Shown here: in pieces, positions 1 to 8,022 of the stretch | Position numbering within the stretch: position 1 is the stretch's first letter | How the letters are laid out: each line of letters opens with the position of its first letter | Assembly: GCA_016190055.1 (NCBI GenBank) | Contig: JACPRH010000054.1 | Coordinates: forward strand, 1-64,000 | Direction of reading: 5' to 3' | Length of the DNA: 64,000 nucleotides | From: Nitrososphaerota archaeon | GTDB lineage: Archaea > Thermoproteota > Nitrososphaeria > Nitrososphaerales > JACPRH01 | Position numbers and translations under genes: made by a program | Notes under the pieces: generated by a model | The model's input: the letters and a program-made list of their open reading frames with translations, nothing else | Told to the model about the DNA's origin: nothing | The model's database searches: none

Positions 1-147
1 GGGCTGACCATCCTGACAGAGCAACTCCGCTATCCTCTTGCAACACGCATCCATACCAGATGGACTAAATCAGACTAAATCATATCTTTGCAGGGAGTCT
101 TGCAATCGTCCGAGTTATCAACTGTCAAAGGGGGGAGCACCTAATTT

Positions 148-159
148 TTCGCCGGCGAA
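148..159. promoter_or_regulatory. 12-bp perfect palindrome upstream of the ABC permease
   Basis: The sequence TTCGCCGGCGAA is a perfect palindrome, followed at once by a second partial copy (ATTCGCC). It lies about 70 bp before the TATA box of the permease gene. Operator function is inference from position and symmetry only. Confidence 0.3.
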
Positions 160-224
160 TAATTCGCCTCTTTTGATTTGACTATCTCCTTATTGAATGG
201 TCAGGTTAAGATGTTGAGAAAATT

Positions 225-233
225 ACTTTAATG
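225..233 (+). promoter_or_regulatory. TATA box of the ABC permease gene
   Basis: ACTTTAATG lies about 26 bp before the ATG at 255, the archaeal spacing for a leaderless transcript. The upstream 1-224 region holds no coding sequence I can support. Confidence 0.5.
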
Positions 234-254
234 GGTTAGGTGCATCTTTCATAG

Positions 255-1040
255 ATGTCTAACGGTGAGTCGAAGGGCGTTCGGAGACTGGGTGCCAACA
301 CATACCGCCTAATTCTGTTTACAATACTCATCATCGTTTGGCAGATCATAAGCATGTCTCTAGGCCGCATGTTCCTTCCAACACCGTCAGGTGTGGCTAC
401 AGCAGCGGTTGAGCTCTTTGCAAACGGTACTATAATAGAGGCGACCCTAATTAGCCTAGCAACCTTCGCCACGGGTTACCTGCTCGCGGTGGCGCTGGCT
501 ATTCCGATGGGTTTGATGATGGGTGGGTTCAAGAAGGTAGGTGAAGCGCTGGATGTCTACATCAATGCGTTCAACGCAATGCCGCGCATCGCGCTTATTC
601 CACTCATTATGATATGGTTTGGGCTGGATTTTCAGGCTAAGGTAGTAATTGTGCTCATATCCGCTTTTTTCCCCATAGTAATAAACACCTATACCGGTGT
701 CTTGAATGTCGATAAGGATCTTCTGGAGGCCAGCAGATCATTCGGGGCAAAAGACAAGGATCTATTTCTGAGAATAATGCTACCGGCAAGTGTGCCGTTC
801 CTTATGACGGGGTTGAGACTCGGTGTTGCAAGAGGCATTATGGGCATTATAATGGCCGAGTTTTTCATGACGGCCAAAGGGTTGGGCGGTCTAATCGTAA
901 CATATGGGAGCACCTTTCAGATGGAGAAGCTTTTCGTGGCAGTAACGGTTCTGACCGTTATAGGCGGAGTTCTAGCTGAGTCGGTGAAGCGTGTGGAGAA
1001 GCTTATTGCGCCTTGGAAGACAGGGACAATTCATCCCTAG
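255..1040 (+). CDS. ABC transporter permease, NitT/TauT (SsuC-like) family
   Basis: This is an inner-membrane permease of the nitrate/sulfonate/taurine/thiamine-precursor transporter family, which would carry a small organic solute through the membrane. The 261 residues match family length. About five to six hydrophobic segments are visible (roughly 17-37, 64-90, 128-148, 178-198, 225-245). The cytoplasmic EAA loop that contacts the ATPase runs from about E158 (EASRSFGAKDKDLF) to G190. The ATG at 255 is chosen because it is preceded by a TATA box at leaderless spacing. The ATPase gene lies convergently just downstream, with stop codons abutting at 1040/1041, and the binding-protein gene lies further right, so the transporter is split into three transcription units. 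The substrate is unknown; the neighbouring corrinoid and methyltransferase genes suggest a methylated compound. Confidence 0.85.
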   Translation: MSNGESKGVRRLGANTYRLILFTILIIVWQIISMSLGRMFLPTPSGVATAAVELFANGTIIEATLISLATFATGYLLAVALAIPMGLMMGGFKKVGEALDVYINAFNAMPRIALIPLIMIWFGLDFQAKVVIVLISAFFPIVINTYTGVLNVDKDLLEASRSFGAKDKDLFLRIMLPASVPFLMTGLRLGVARGIMGIIMAEFFMTAKGLGGLIVTYGSTFQMEKLFVAVTVLTVIGGVLAESVKRVEKLIAPWKTGTIHP

Positions 1041-1928
1041 TTAGTCAGTTGTTGGTTGGCTGGTAGTCGGCCGGCTTTCTTTGATTAGGGGTTGGATTTG
1101 GGGTTCCGTGTACATTTCAGGGATACTTTCTGGAGTTGCGACCATCTCTTTTATTCGTCTCCACAAGTATGCTCGTATCGATATGTAGTCAGGGTGTGAC
1201 TTGACATCGTAAGTCCATCTTGGACGCGGTAAGGAGATGTCTATCACCTCTTTTACGGTTGAAGGCCTAGGACCTAGAAGTACAATTCTGTCAGCTAGCA
1301 AGACTGCTTCGTCGAGGCTGTGAGTGACGAATATTACGGTGGTTTTCTTCTGAGACCAGATTTTAAGGAGCTCCAGCTGCATAATTTCCCTTATCTGGGC
1401 GTCTAGTGATGCGAAGGGCTCATCCATCAGAAGTATCTCAGGATCCATAGCTAATGCGCGTGCGAGGCCTACACGTTGCTGCATGCCTCCGGAGAGCTCA
1501 TGCGGGTAGCTATGTTCAAAGCCCGTCAATCCTACCAGTTTTGCATACTCTAAGGCTCTCGCCATACGCTTCTCTTTGTGTAAACCTTGAATAGCCAGAG
1601 GGAACGCGATATTCTCTAATACGTTCTTCCAAGGTAGTAGTCGGAATGACTGAAAGACGACTCCTTTATCGGGTCCAGGTGCTGAGGGACTTCTGCCGTT
1701 AATGGATATCCGTCCTGCGTCCGGTTGAATTAAACCGTCAATTAATCTCAGTAACGTGGTTTTGCCGCATCCCGATGGTCCAACTATTACGACGAACTCT
1801 TTATCGCTGACTGTGAATGAAAGGTCCTCCACTATTTTGAGAAGTTTGAATTTATCGCCATCTCTTCTGTAGAAGCTTTTGTTTACGCTGTCGACCTCGA
1901 CCTTGTACAAGAGATTGTCTGAACCCAT
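1041..1928 (-). CDS. ABC transporter ATP-binding protein, NitT/TauT (SsuB-like) family
   Basis: This is the ATPase that would energise the permease at 255-1040. Visible motifs are Walker A GPSGCGKTT (about 50-58), the Q-loop glutamine near 93, the signature LSGGMQQR (about 145-152), Walker B ILLMDEP (about 165-171) and the H-loop histidine near 203. The 295-residue length includes a C-terminal extension of about 30 polar residues beyond the usual SsuB/TauB length. Its stop codon abuts that of the convergent permease gene. The ATG at 1928 has a minus-strand TATA box about 24 bp upstream. Function within the transporter is inferred from family and location. Confidence 0.88.
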   Translation of the reverse strand: MGSDNLLYKVEVDSVNKSFYRRDGDKFKLLKIVEDLSFTVSDKEFVVIVGPSGCGKTTLLRLIDGLIQPDAGRISINGRSPSAPGPDKGVVFQSFRLLPWKNVLENIAFPLAIQGLHKEKRMARALEYAKLVGLTGFEHSYPHELSGGMQQRVGLARALAMDPEILLMDEPFASLDAQIREIMQLELLKIWSQKKTTVIFVTHSLDEAVLLADRIVLLGPRPSTVKEVIDISLPRPRWTYDVKSHPDYISIRAYLWRRIKEMVATPESIPEMYTEPQIQPLIKESRPTTSQPTTD

Positions 1929-1947
1929 TGCTGGAACGGGGAAAGAA

Positions 1948-1956
1948 TATTATAAA
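1948..1956 (-). promoter_or_regulatory. TATA box of the ABC ATPase gene
   Basis: TTTATAATA on the minus strand is centred about 24 bp before the ATG at 1928, implying a leaderless mRNA. Confidence 0.6.
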
Positions 1957-2038
1957 TAATTTTAGAGATACTGCAACATGATTTGGGCAGCTGGGCGTTT
2001 TTGCTTATTTAACTAATTTGGTTTGTGTCTAAAAATTG

Positions 2039-2046
2039 TTATATAT
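2039..2046 (+). promoter_or_regulatory. TATA box of the substrate-binding protein/corrinoid operon
   Basis: TTATATAT, preceded by an A-rich BRE-like stretch, lies about 28 bp before the ATG at 2071. It probably drives the whole 2071-5651 operon as a leaderless transcript. Confidence 0.65.
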
Positions 2047-2070
2047 CTATTTAGCTATTACTGGAAATGA

Positions 2071-3189
2071 ATGAAACTCAGTATAGTAACTGCGGTTATT
2101 GTAATAATTGTAGCGGTAGGCGCCTCAGCGGCATTATATTACGCTAATATGCCGTCTCCTCCAAGTAAAATGATTAAACTGAGAGAAGCGACGTTCGGAA
2201 CTGATATGCCTTATTTGACTAACTCAGTTGATTTTTTGGCCAAAGACTTAGGTTTCTATGAGAAAGAGGGGCTTGACTTTGAGATAACGGGTCTAGCCTC
2301 CACGCCTCTGGTGCTGAATGCTTTGAAGGCGGGTCAGGTCGATATTTCGGGTATGAGTGGGAGCACAGCGCTCAAACTGGATGCCACTGGAGATATGGCG
2401 ACGGTAGTTTTTGTGAGCTACACTGGTCACGGGTCTCCTTCAGTGTCAGTCGTTGTAGGTAAGAAGGACATAGCGTCGATTCAAGATCTCAAAGGCAAAA
2501 AGATAGGCGTCGGTGCAATAGGTGGAGCAGATCAGGTTACAACGATACCTATTCTACGAGCATATGGGTTAGATCCGGATAAAGACATACAGTGGATAGC
2601 CATAGGCTCACCGGCAGCCCGAATAACTGCGCTCATGTCAGGACAGATTGATGCCGTCACCACAAGCATAATGACCTGGATACCTATTTCGGGCGATCCG
2701 AACTTGAAAATCATAATTAACGGAGAAGAGTACAGCAAGATTCTACCCAGTGTAGGCGGCACAATTACTACAGTAGATTTCATGAAAAAGAACCCAGAGG
2801 CAATTCAGAAGTATACGCGAGCTATAATTAAGGCGAGCAGATACTTCGCAGAGAACAAGGACGCTTGGATAGACGCGGTGCTTAAGCGCCGCCCTGACTT
2901 GACTCGGGAGAACGTGTCGAAGGTGTATGATTTCGTCAGGCCCGGATGGGCTGTGAACGGCGGAATAAACCTTGACGATTACAATAAGGCGTTTGACTCA
3001 TGGTATCAGCTGCCTGAGTTCAAGGATGTGCCGAAGGTAACTCCGTCCAGCTGGGTTAATACGCAATTTATAGATCAGGTCTTGAAGGAGATAGGTGTCT
3101 ACAAAGATCGCAACATAGACGACCCGGGTAGAAGTATCTCCGGGCTTATGCAGGTAACGGTACCGTTAGCTAAGGAGGCTGATAGGTGA
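2071..3189 (+). CDS. ABC transporter substrate-binding protein, NMT1/SsuA-like
   Basis: This is an extracytoplasmic solute-binding protein of the NMT1/THI5-like (SsuA/TauA/ThiY) class. A hydrophobic N-terminal segment (about residues 4-26) looks like a signal anchor. The mature part has the family pattern: YLTNSVDFLAKDLGFYEKEG near the start, GLASTPLVLNALKAGQVDIS, then IQDLKGKKIGVGAIGG. The 372-residue length is normal. The stop codon overlaps the start of the corrinoid gene (GTG at 3186 or ATG at 3189), so the binding protein is translationally coupled to it. This coupling is unusual, since such binding proteins normally sit with their permease and ATPase. The ligand may be a methylated substrate delivered to the methyltransferase system (inference). 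Confidence 0.85.
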   Translation: MKLSIVTAVIVIIVAVGASAALYYANMPSPPSKMIKLREATFGTDMPYLTNSVDFLAKDLGFYEKEGLDFEITGLASTPLVLNALKAGQVDISGMSGSTALKLDATGDMATVVFVSYTGHGSPSVSVVVGKKDIASIQDLKGKKIGVGAIGGADQVTTIPILRAYGLDPDKDIQWIAIGSPAARITALMSGQIDAVTTSIMTWIPISGDPNLKIIINGEEYSKILPSVGGTITTVDFMKKNPEAIQKYTRAIIKASRYFAENKDAWIDAVLKRRPDLTRENVSKVYDFVRPGWAVNGGINLDDYNKAFDSWYQLPEFKDVPKVTPSSWVNTQFIDQVLKEIGVYKDRNIDDPGRSISGLMQVTVPLAKEADR

Positions 3190-3842
3190 TGTCGGGGAAC
3201 CTGCAGAACGCCATTGTGGAGCTTAACGAGGAGGTAGCGCTCAGCCTCGTGAAGGAGAGAATCGAGGCGGGAGAAGAGCCTGAGAGCATTATAGAGGCGT
3301 TGAGCTCAGGTATGCAGACTGTTGCTGACCGCTTCGAGAGGGAGGAGTACGGCTTGGCTGAGCTGCATATGGCTTCTGAGATCTACAATGAGTCAGTTAA
3401 GATCGTGGAGTCCAAGTTCAAAGCCCCGCCGGTTTTGGGGAAGATTGTCCTCGGGCAAGCAGCAGCGCGTCTGAAGGATTACGGCAGGGAGGCGGTTGCT
3501 GGAGTGCTGAAGGCTTCTGGGTTTGAAGTATACGACTTGGGAGAAGATGTGTCGGGAGAGCGGTTCGCAGCTAAGGCGAGAGAGGTGAACGCTGATGTAG
3601 TAGCTATCTGTGGCCTGCAGAGCACAAATGTAGAGGCTGCTAGAAGCGCGGTCTCAGAGATTAGGGCATCAGGAGCTACAGCCAAGATACTGGTTGGACC
3701 CGGGATATCATGTGGTTGCCAAATAGTTGTGGATGACAAGATGCGTCAGATGGTGGGTGCCGACGCGGCTTGGAACAGGGTCAGAGAAGCCGTGGATTTG
3801 GCGAAAAGTGTGGTTAAGAAGCAGGAGGCGGCGTTAGCGTAA
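3186..3842 (+). CDS. Corrinoid-protein paralogue lacking the cobalt-ligand histidine
   Basis: This is related to the MtbC/MttC/MtaC corrinoid proteins that carry methyl groups between methyltransferases. An N-terminal four-helix cap (about 8-80) precedes a Rossmann-like B12 domain (about 84-215). The motif expected as D-x-H-x-x-G reads R-L-K-D-Y-G at about 95-100, so the lower-ligand histidine and the aspartate are absent. The SxL position reads CGL and the usual GG turn reads GPG. The paralogue at 5037-5651 keeps all of these. It overlaps the binding-protein gene at its start and the methyltransferase gene by one base at its end (TAATG). It may bind cobalamin differently, act as a sensor or scaffold, or have lost cofactor binding. 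Family assignment is firm; function is open. Confidence 0.75.
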   Translation: MMSGNLQNAIVELNEEVALSLVKERIEAGEEPESIIEALSSGMQTVADRFEREEYGLAELHMASEIYNESVKIVESKFKAPPVLGKIVLGQAAARLKDYGREAVAGVLKASGFEVYDLGEDVSGERFAAKAREVNADVVAICGLQSTNVEAARSAVSEIRASGATAKILVGPGISCGCQIVVDDKMRQMVGADAAWNRVREAVDLAKSVVKKQEAALA

Positions 3843-4954
3843 TGTCAGAGACATTTTCACCTAGAGAAAGGCTTCAGAAGGCTATTGACTGTCAGACCCC
3901 GGATAGAGTTCCTATCGCGTTGAGGGTTGAATACTCTGCGGCCCTCTGGGCTGGGATGAGCTGCCGGGACTTCTGCTGTTACCCGCATAAGGCTTCAGAT
4001 GTTATTGAGGCTGCGTTCGACAAGATTGGGGGGTGGGATGGAGTCGATAACACTTGGACACAGGGCGTAAGGTTCACTCATCTTGAGCCTCAGAAGCCGA
4101 TGATCCCGGGTGTTGATCTACCTGACGATGTACCAATGGAATTCAGCAGTGAGCCCTCTATGACGGCTGACGATTACGATGTGGCCATAAAGCAAGGATA
4201 CTATGGGCTTTACTCTGAACTCATTGCAAGACGGGGTCGGAAGTTTAACCGCCGGACAGAGGAGGAGTTGTTCCTCGGCTTCGCACCGATTTACCGTTAT
4301 TGGGAGGAGAAAAAGGGTGTTCCTGTGATCCGGGGCGGAATGACTCGACCCCCTGTTATCGCATTCACTCTTCTCAGGACGTTTGAAGAGGTTTCGAAGG
4401 ACTATTTCAGAAGACCGGACAAGGTCCTAGAAGCCGTTAATGCCACCTACAAGGAGTGTATTCAGATGGGTGAAACACAAAGCAGACTCGTGGGATGCAA
4501 CTATGTCTTTGTACCAATCAGTAGAGCTGCAAGCACCTTCATGTCTGAAAGGCTTTTCCACAAATTCTTCTTCCCGACCTTCAAAGAGATAATTGAGCAA
4601 TTAGTGAAGGACGGCTTCACACCCAGAATCCACGCTGACGCCGACTGGACACCGTTCCTGCAGTACTTCCTTGAACTCCCCAAAAGAAAATGCATCTTGG
4701 AGCTGGAGCCAATGACCGATATGGTGAAAGCTAAGAAGATTTTAGGTGGTCACATGTGCCTCTTCGGTGATGTTCCTCCAGACATTCTCTCTCTAGGAAC
4801 CCCCACGGATGTTGAGAGCTACGTTAAGAAACGGATAGAGGATGTGGGGAAAGACGGGTTCATACTCGCCAACGACGACATGATGCCGCACGACGCATCG
4901 TACGAGAATGTCAAGGCGATCGTTGACGCGGGGAAAAAGTACGGCTGGTCCTAG
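3842..4954 (+). CDS. UroD-family methyltransferase (MtaA/MtbA/MtvB-like superfamily)
   Basis: This is a TIM-barrel protein of the uroporphyrinogen decarboxylase/cobalamin methyltransferase superfamily, 370 residues. The context of two corrinoid proteins and no heme genes points to methyl transfer to or from a corrinoid protein rather than heme synthesis. In MtaA/MtbA a zinc site is built from H-x-C and a later Cys. Here the first position reads H264-A-D266 and the later one falls in LANDDMMP (about 342-349), so both cysteines are replaced by acidic residues. That argues against a classical coenzyme M methylase and for a methyltransferase I-like or unusual metal site (inference). The one-base overlap with the upstream gene indicates coupling. 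Confidence 0.75.
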   Translation: MSETFSPRERLQKAIDCQTPDRVPIALRVEYSAALWAGMSCRDFCCYPHKASDVIEAAFDKIGGWDGVDNTWTQGVRFTHLEPQKPMIPGVDLPDDVPMEFSSEPSMTADDYDVAIKQGYYGLYSELIARRGRKFNRRTEEELFLGFAPIYRYWEEKKGVPVIRGGMTRPPVIAFTLLRTFEEVSKDYFRRPDKVLEAVNATYKECIQMGETQSRLVGCNYVFVPISRAASTFMSERLFHKFFFPTFKEIIEQLVKDGFTPRIHADADWTPFLQYFLELPKRKCILELEPMTDMVKAKKILGGHMCLFGDVPPDILSLGTPTDVESYVKKRIEDVGKDGFILANDDMMPHDASYENVKAIVDAGKKYGWS

Positions 4955-5036
4955 CGCGCTTGCATCAGGATAATTGGCTTCTCCCAGTTGGCCTGTGCTG
5001 AGGTGTCTGTCCCAGTTGCCGCTTCTCAGTGAGCAG

Positions 5037-5651
5037 ATGGCTGATCTTAACGAGGAGGTGGTTCTCAAGACTATAGCAGAGGGGGTCAAAAATGGCGAGA
5101 GTTCATCGGGAGTCTTGGAGGAGCTTAGAGGTGGGATGGAGATTCTCGGTCAACGCTTCGCTGACGGTGAATACTCGTTGGCTGAGCTGATGATGGGTGC
5201 TGAGATCTTCAGGGAGTGTATGGATATGATTGAGCCTAGTCTTGAGAAGAACGGCGTTTCTACTCGAGGTCGAGTAGTCATCGGGACGGTGAAAGGTGAT
5301 GTACATGATTTGGGTAAGAATATTGTTGCCGCTATGTTGAGAGGATCTGGCTTTGAGGTTCACGACATCGGGGTGGATAAGCCTCCTGAACAGTTCGTAG
5401 AAAAGATTAGAGAGGTTGACGCGGATATAGTTGGACTCTCTTGTCTCTTGACGTCGACGCTTGGATCTATGCGTAAAACAGTATCGGTGATAAGGGAGTC
5501 GGGGTTAGACATCAAGATTATGATCGGAGGAGGGGTCTTCAGCCGCGGTATAGAAAGCACAGTTACGAGAATTGAGGGTGCCGACGGCTTCGGAAAAGAC
5601 GCAGTAGAAGCGGTTAACCTTGCTAAAGAATGGGTTACGGCAACACCCTAA
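5037..5651 (+). CDS. Methyltransferase corrinoid protein (MtbC/MttC-like)
   Basis: This is a two-domain corrinoid protein of about 204 residues that would carry the methyl group on cobalt. The cap domain spans about 1-75. The B12 domain starts near 78 with the canonical D88-V-H90-D-L-G93 motif that supplies the histidine ligand, followed by S135-C-L137 and a Gly-rich turn near 164. I chose the ATG at 5037 because the frame upstream, from the TTG at 4974, encodes a 21-residue stretch unlike the family. It is the intact partner of the His-less paralogue at 3186-3842 and the last gene of the operon. The 5652-5899 gap after it shows nothing recognisable. Confidence 0.85.
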   Translation: MADLNEEVVLKTIAEGVKNGESSSGVLEELRGGMEILGQRFADGEYSLAELMMGAEIFRECMDMIEPSLEKNGVSTRGRVVIGTVKGDVHDLGKNIVAAMLRGSGFEVHDIGVDKPPEQFVEKIREVDADIVGLSCLLTSTLGSMRKTVSVIRESGLDIKIMIGGGVFSRGIESTVTRIEGADGFGKDAVEAVNLAKEWVTATP

Positions 5652-5899
5652 ACATACTTCGACATATAGAAAGTAACTAAGATATTCTCTGATGTAGCAG
5701 ATACCAACCATATCTAAAGCCCTAAAAATTGACTGCCAATCAGTTATTGTAGATTCGCGGTCAAAATAAGAAATCAACAGATCCTCAGGATTTATTAAAT
5801 TAATCCGTCCACCGGCTATGTTCTATTCAGTAGGCGTATCTTGTAGGAAGACCTCAAGTGTAGGTGCTTCTCTATGTCGTAGCGCACGACTTGATTCCG

Positions 5900-7036
5900 T
5901 TAAGTAGATGGGCTCTTGCCTATCTTTTCACCGAGCCATTTATTGTAGTAGTCGAAGGCGGGTTCTTTCTTTAGCTGGCCTTTGCTGTCCATCTTGATGA
6001 GTCCGAAGTAGCTCTCCTGCTCGGGTGTCGCGGGTCTCTGCGGATGAGAGATTAGAACCCAAGGGAAGGTTCCGATGCTCTGGAAGCCTTCTATGGATTT
6101 AAGGGTGTTCAGGAAGAATTGGAGCTGCATCTGGCCGGCACTAGGTCTTCTGAGGATGGTGAAGAGTATTTTTTCAATGAAGGTTCTGTATGTGGTGTAG
6201 CCGAACTCGGCGTTGAAGATCTTTTTGCCTGTGAGGTTCGCCGCCTCCTTAATCTTACTTCCCGTCTCCTGACCGTATACGGGGTACTTCAGAATCCAGT
6301 TAGCATAGTTATCAAGCCCGACATAGTCTACATCCAGATTGTCCCGGAGATACTTCAGCTCCGTCTTCCAGTCAATCTGTTCATCTATGTTTTCGTCGAT
6401 TGAGACTGTGCACTCCTTCAACAGCTCTTTGTGTTTCGCTAGCTCGCGTTCAAAGCCATTGAAGAAGACCCTCATATCTTCTGCAACGATATTCGCCATA
6501 GTTTCCGCTTCAGGATACGCGTCGCGTGCGCCTTTGAGGATGTTATTCAATCGTTGATACTTTAGCTTGGGATTCAACGCCTGCTCGACCCACACTTCAA
6601 ATTGAGATCTCCACTGAACCCCAGGCAAAGACTGTAGTATCCATGCTTTAGGATCGATTTCGTTCTCTATACCGAAGATCAGCTCTCGACCGTGCCTGTT
6701 AACTACTTCCGATACCTTCTTACAAGCTTTAAATGATTCGTGATACGACTCTTCGACAAACTGGTCGAGCTTGTCAAGCGTCACGACGCCTACATTCGTA
6801 GTGGAGCCAACTTCAATGGGCGTCACGATGTTATACCCGTTCTTGCAGAGATACTCAATCCCGTCAAGATAGGTCAAGCCATTGGGCCCCTTCTCGTCTA
6901 AAAACCTGTTCCGCAGCTGGTGAACTCTGAGCCATTGTATCGGCGTCGGTTTCAGAATTTCCACGATAGTTTCAGGGAACTCCCGTACATCGTTTCCCTC
7001 CACATTCATCCCCGCTAGAAAAACCGAAGGCTTCAA
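5900..7036 (-). CDS. Putative TIM-barrel glycoside hydrolase (clan A-like)
   Basis: This 378-residue protein looks like a clan-A (GH5/GH53-type) glycosidase. A strand-4 N-E pair is visible at FGIENEID (E126 after N125, candidate acid/base), and a late strand carries NAEFGY with E277 as candidate nucleophile. There is no signal peptide, so it may act in the cytoplasm. The start is a TTG at 7036 with a TTTTAA box about 26 bp upstream on the minus strand. The neighbouring genes are unrelated, and the catalytic assignment is pattern-based. It could be a non-catalytic family member. Confidence 0.5.
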   Translation of the reverse strand: MKPSVFLAGMNVEGNDVREFPETIVEILKPTPIQWLRVHQLRNRFLDEKGPNGLTYLDGIEYLCKNGYNIVTPIEVGSTTNVGVVTLDKLDQFVEESYHESFKACKKVSEVVNRHGRELIFGIENEIDPKAWILQSLPGVQWRSQFEVWVEQALNPKLKYQRLNNILKGARDAYPEAETMANIVAEDMRVFFNGFERELAKHKELLKECTVSIDENIDEQIDWKTELKYLRDNLDVDYVGLDNYANWILKYPVYGQETGSKIKEAANLTGKKIFNAEFGYTTYRTFIEKILFTILRRPSAGQMQLQFFLNTLKSIEGFQSIGTFPWVLISHPQRPATPEQESYFGLIKMDSKGQLKKEPAFDYYNKWLGEKIGKSPST

Positions 7037-7124
7037 CTGACGAATCCAGCTGCTTGCGTCTTAAAAGCGTTACCTCAACTATGGCACATAGATTCGTTAC
7101 CTTGATACAGATTGAAGTGTTTAC

Positions 7125-7140
7125 ACTCTTAAATAAGAGT
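7125..7140 (+). promoter_or_regulatory. TATA box embedded in a palindrome
   Basis: ACTCTTAAATAAGAGT has perfect 7-bp arms around a 2-bp centre and contains the TATA-like TTAAATAA about 26 bp before the ATG at 7158. A dimeric regulator bound here would block TBP, so repression is the likely mode (inference). Confidence 0.5.
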
Positions 7141-7157
7141 GCACCGGCGTTAGATTT

Positions 7158-7733
7158 ATGATTCCTTTCGACCTGATGGTTGCATATCTTGGTGGGGCTC
7201 TGCTCGCGCTGGGGGCGAGGGAGCAGCTACGAAGGGAAGAGTCGCTATTCTTTAACAAACCGTTGTTTTACTCGCTGCTCTGGATCACATTCATCTATGT
7301 GCCTTCGGCGATGTTCTTCTTTCACGGGTGGACCGATTGGAACGTCATGTATGCCTTCGACTCCGCCCAAAACATGCTTCTTAGCTCAGTAGTAATCAGA
7401 CTTGACGCCATGGCGCTTATCCTGACCTTTCTCTTCAGCTTCATCTTTGCACACAAGCAGATCAGGAAGAGCAAGGAGCAAAGTGTACTAATATCGATGG
7501 TAGCTGCAGTAATAATATTCGGCTCCATCATCTTCGGCCTCTACGATCGATCCTTCTTCATAGCCCCCTTCGAGCAGTGGACTCAAGGCAAGGGCGAATG
7601 GCTTTTCGCATCCCTGCTCTTTTACTCGAATCTAGTCGCCGCCTTCACAGATCTAGGGCCATTGGCGTACCTGTATCTAAAGTTCTCAAGGGAAGGGGAA
7701 AAGCTAAAAACCCAGCCGTCGGAGGATAAATAG
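7158..7733 (+). CDS. Polytopic membrane protein, unknown function
   Basis: I do not recognise this 191-residue family. It has about five hydrophobic segments: near 5-20, 36-55, 75-105, 110-130 and 148-172. The hydrophilic tail ends in a charged stretch. The ATG at 7158 sits at leaderless distance from a palindromic TATA region. The gene is followed after 1 bp by a small two-helix membrane protein, so the two are probably co-expressed and may form a complex. Confidence 0.6.
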   Translation: MIPFDLMVAYLGGALLALGAREQLRREESLFFNKPLFYSLLWITFIYVPSAMFFFHGWTDWNVMYAFDSAQNMLLSSVVIRLDAMALILTFLFSFIFAHKQIRKSKEQSVLISMVAAVIIFGSIIFGLYDRSFFIAPFEQWTQGKGEWLFASLLFYSNLVAAFTDLGPLAYLYLKFSREGEKLKTQPSEDK

Positions 7734-7734
7734 A

Positions 7735-8022
7735 ATGATTCCCCCAATGCCAACAACGCATCCAAACATATCCGCATCACACCCGCATGCGTCTGGAGAG
7801 ACAGCCGTAGCTAAACGGAAAAAACTAAGCGCACCGACTATGCTTCTCGGCGCAGTTCTCCTTGCGCTAGGCTTCTACATAATGCCAGGATCCAGGAAGA
7901 TTTTGATGGAAAACCAAGAATTATCCGGCTTCATGATCGCTATATTAGGAGTGGTAGTCTTGATTTTAGCTTTCTTCTTATCATCCTACCGTGAAGAGCG
8001 CATCTTACACCGGCTAAGGTAA
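7735..8022 (+). CDS. Small two-helix membrane protein, unknown function
   Basis: This 95-residue protein has a Pro/His/Thr-rich N-terminal tail of about 30 residues, two membrane helices (about 34-51 and 66-83) and a basic C-terminus. It starts 1 bp after the stop of the previous membrane-protein gene. Its stop abuts that of the convergent DUF362 gene. No family was recognised. Confidence 0.5.
   Translation: MIPPMPTTHPNISASHPHASGETAVAKRKKLSAPTMLLGAVLLALGFYIMPGSRKILMENQELSGFMIAILGVVVLILAFFLSSYREERILHRLR

Noticed and set aside
3842-4954. Uroporphyrinogen decarboxylase of heme synthesis
   Set aside because: The corrinoid-gene context and family features fit a methyltransferase; no other heme gene is near.
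5505-5777. 90-residue minus-strand frame over the end of corrinoid 2
   Set aside because: Mostly antisense to a clear gene; no motif, promoter or SD.
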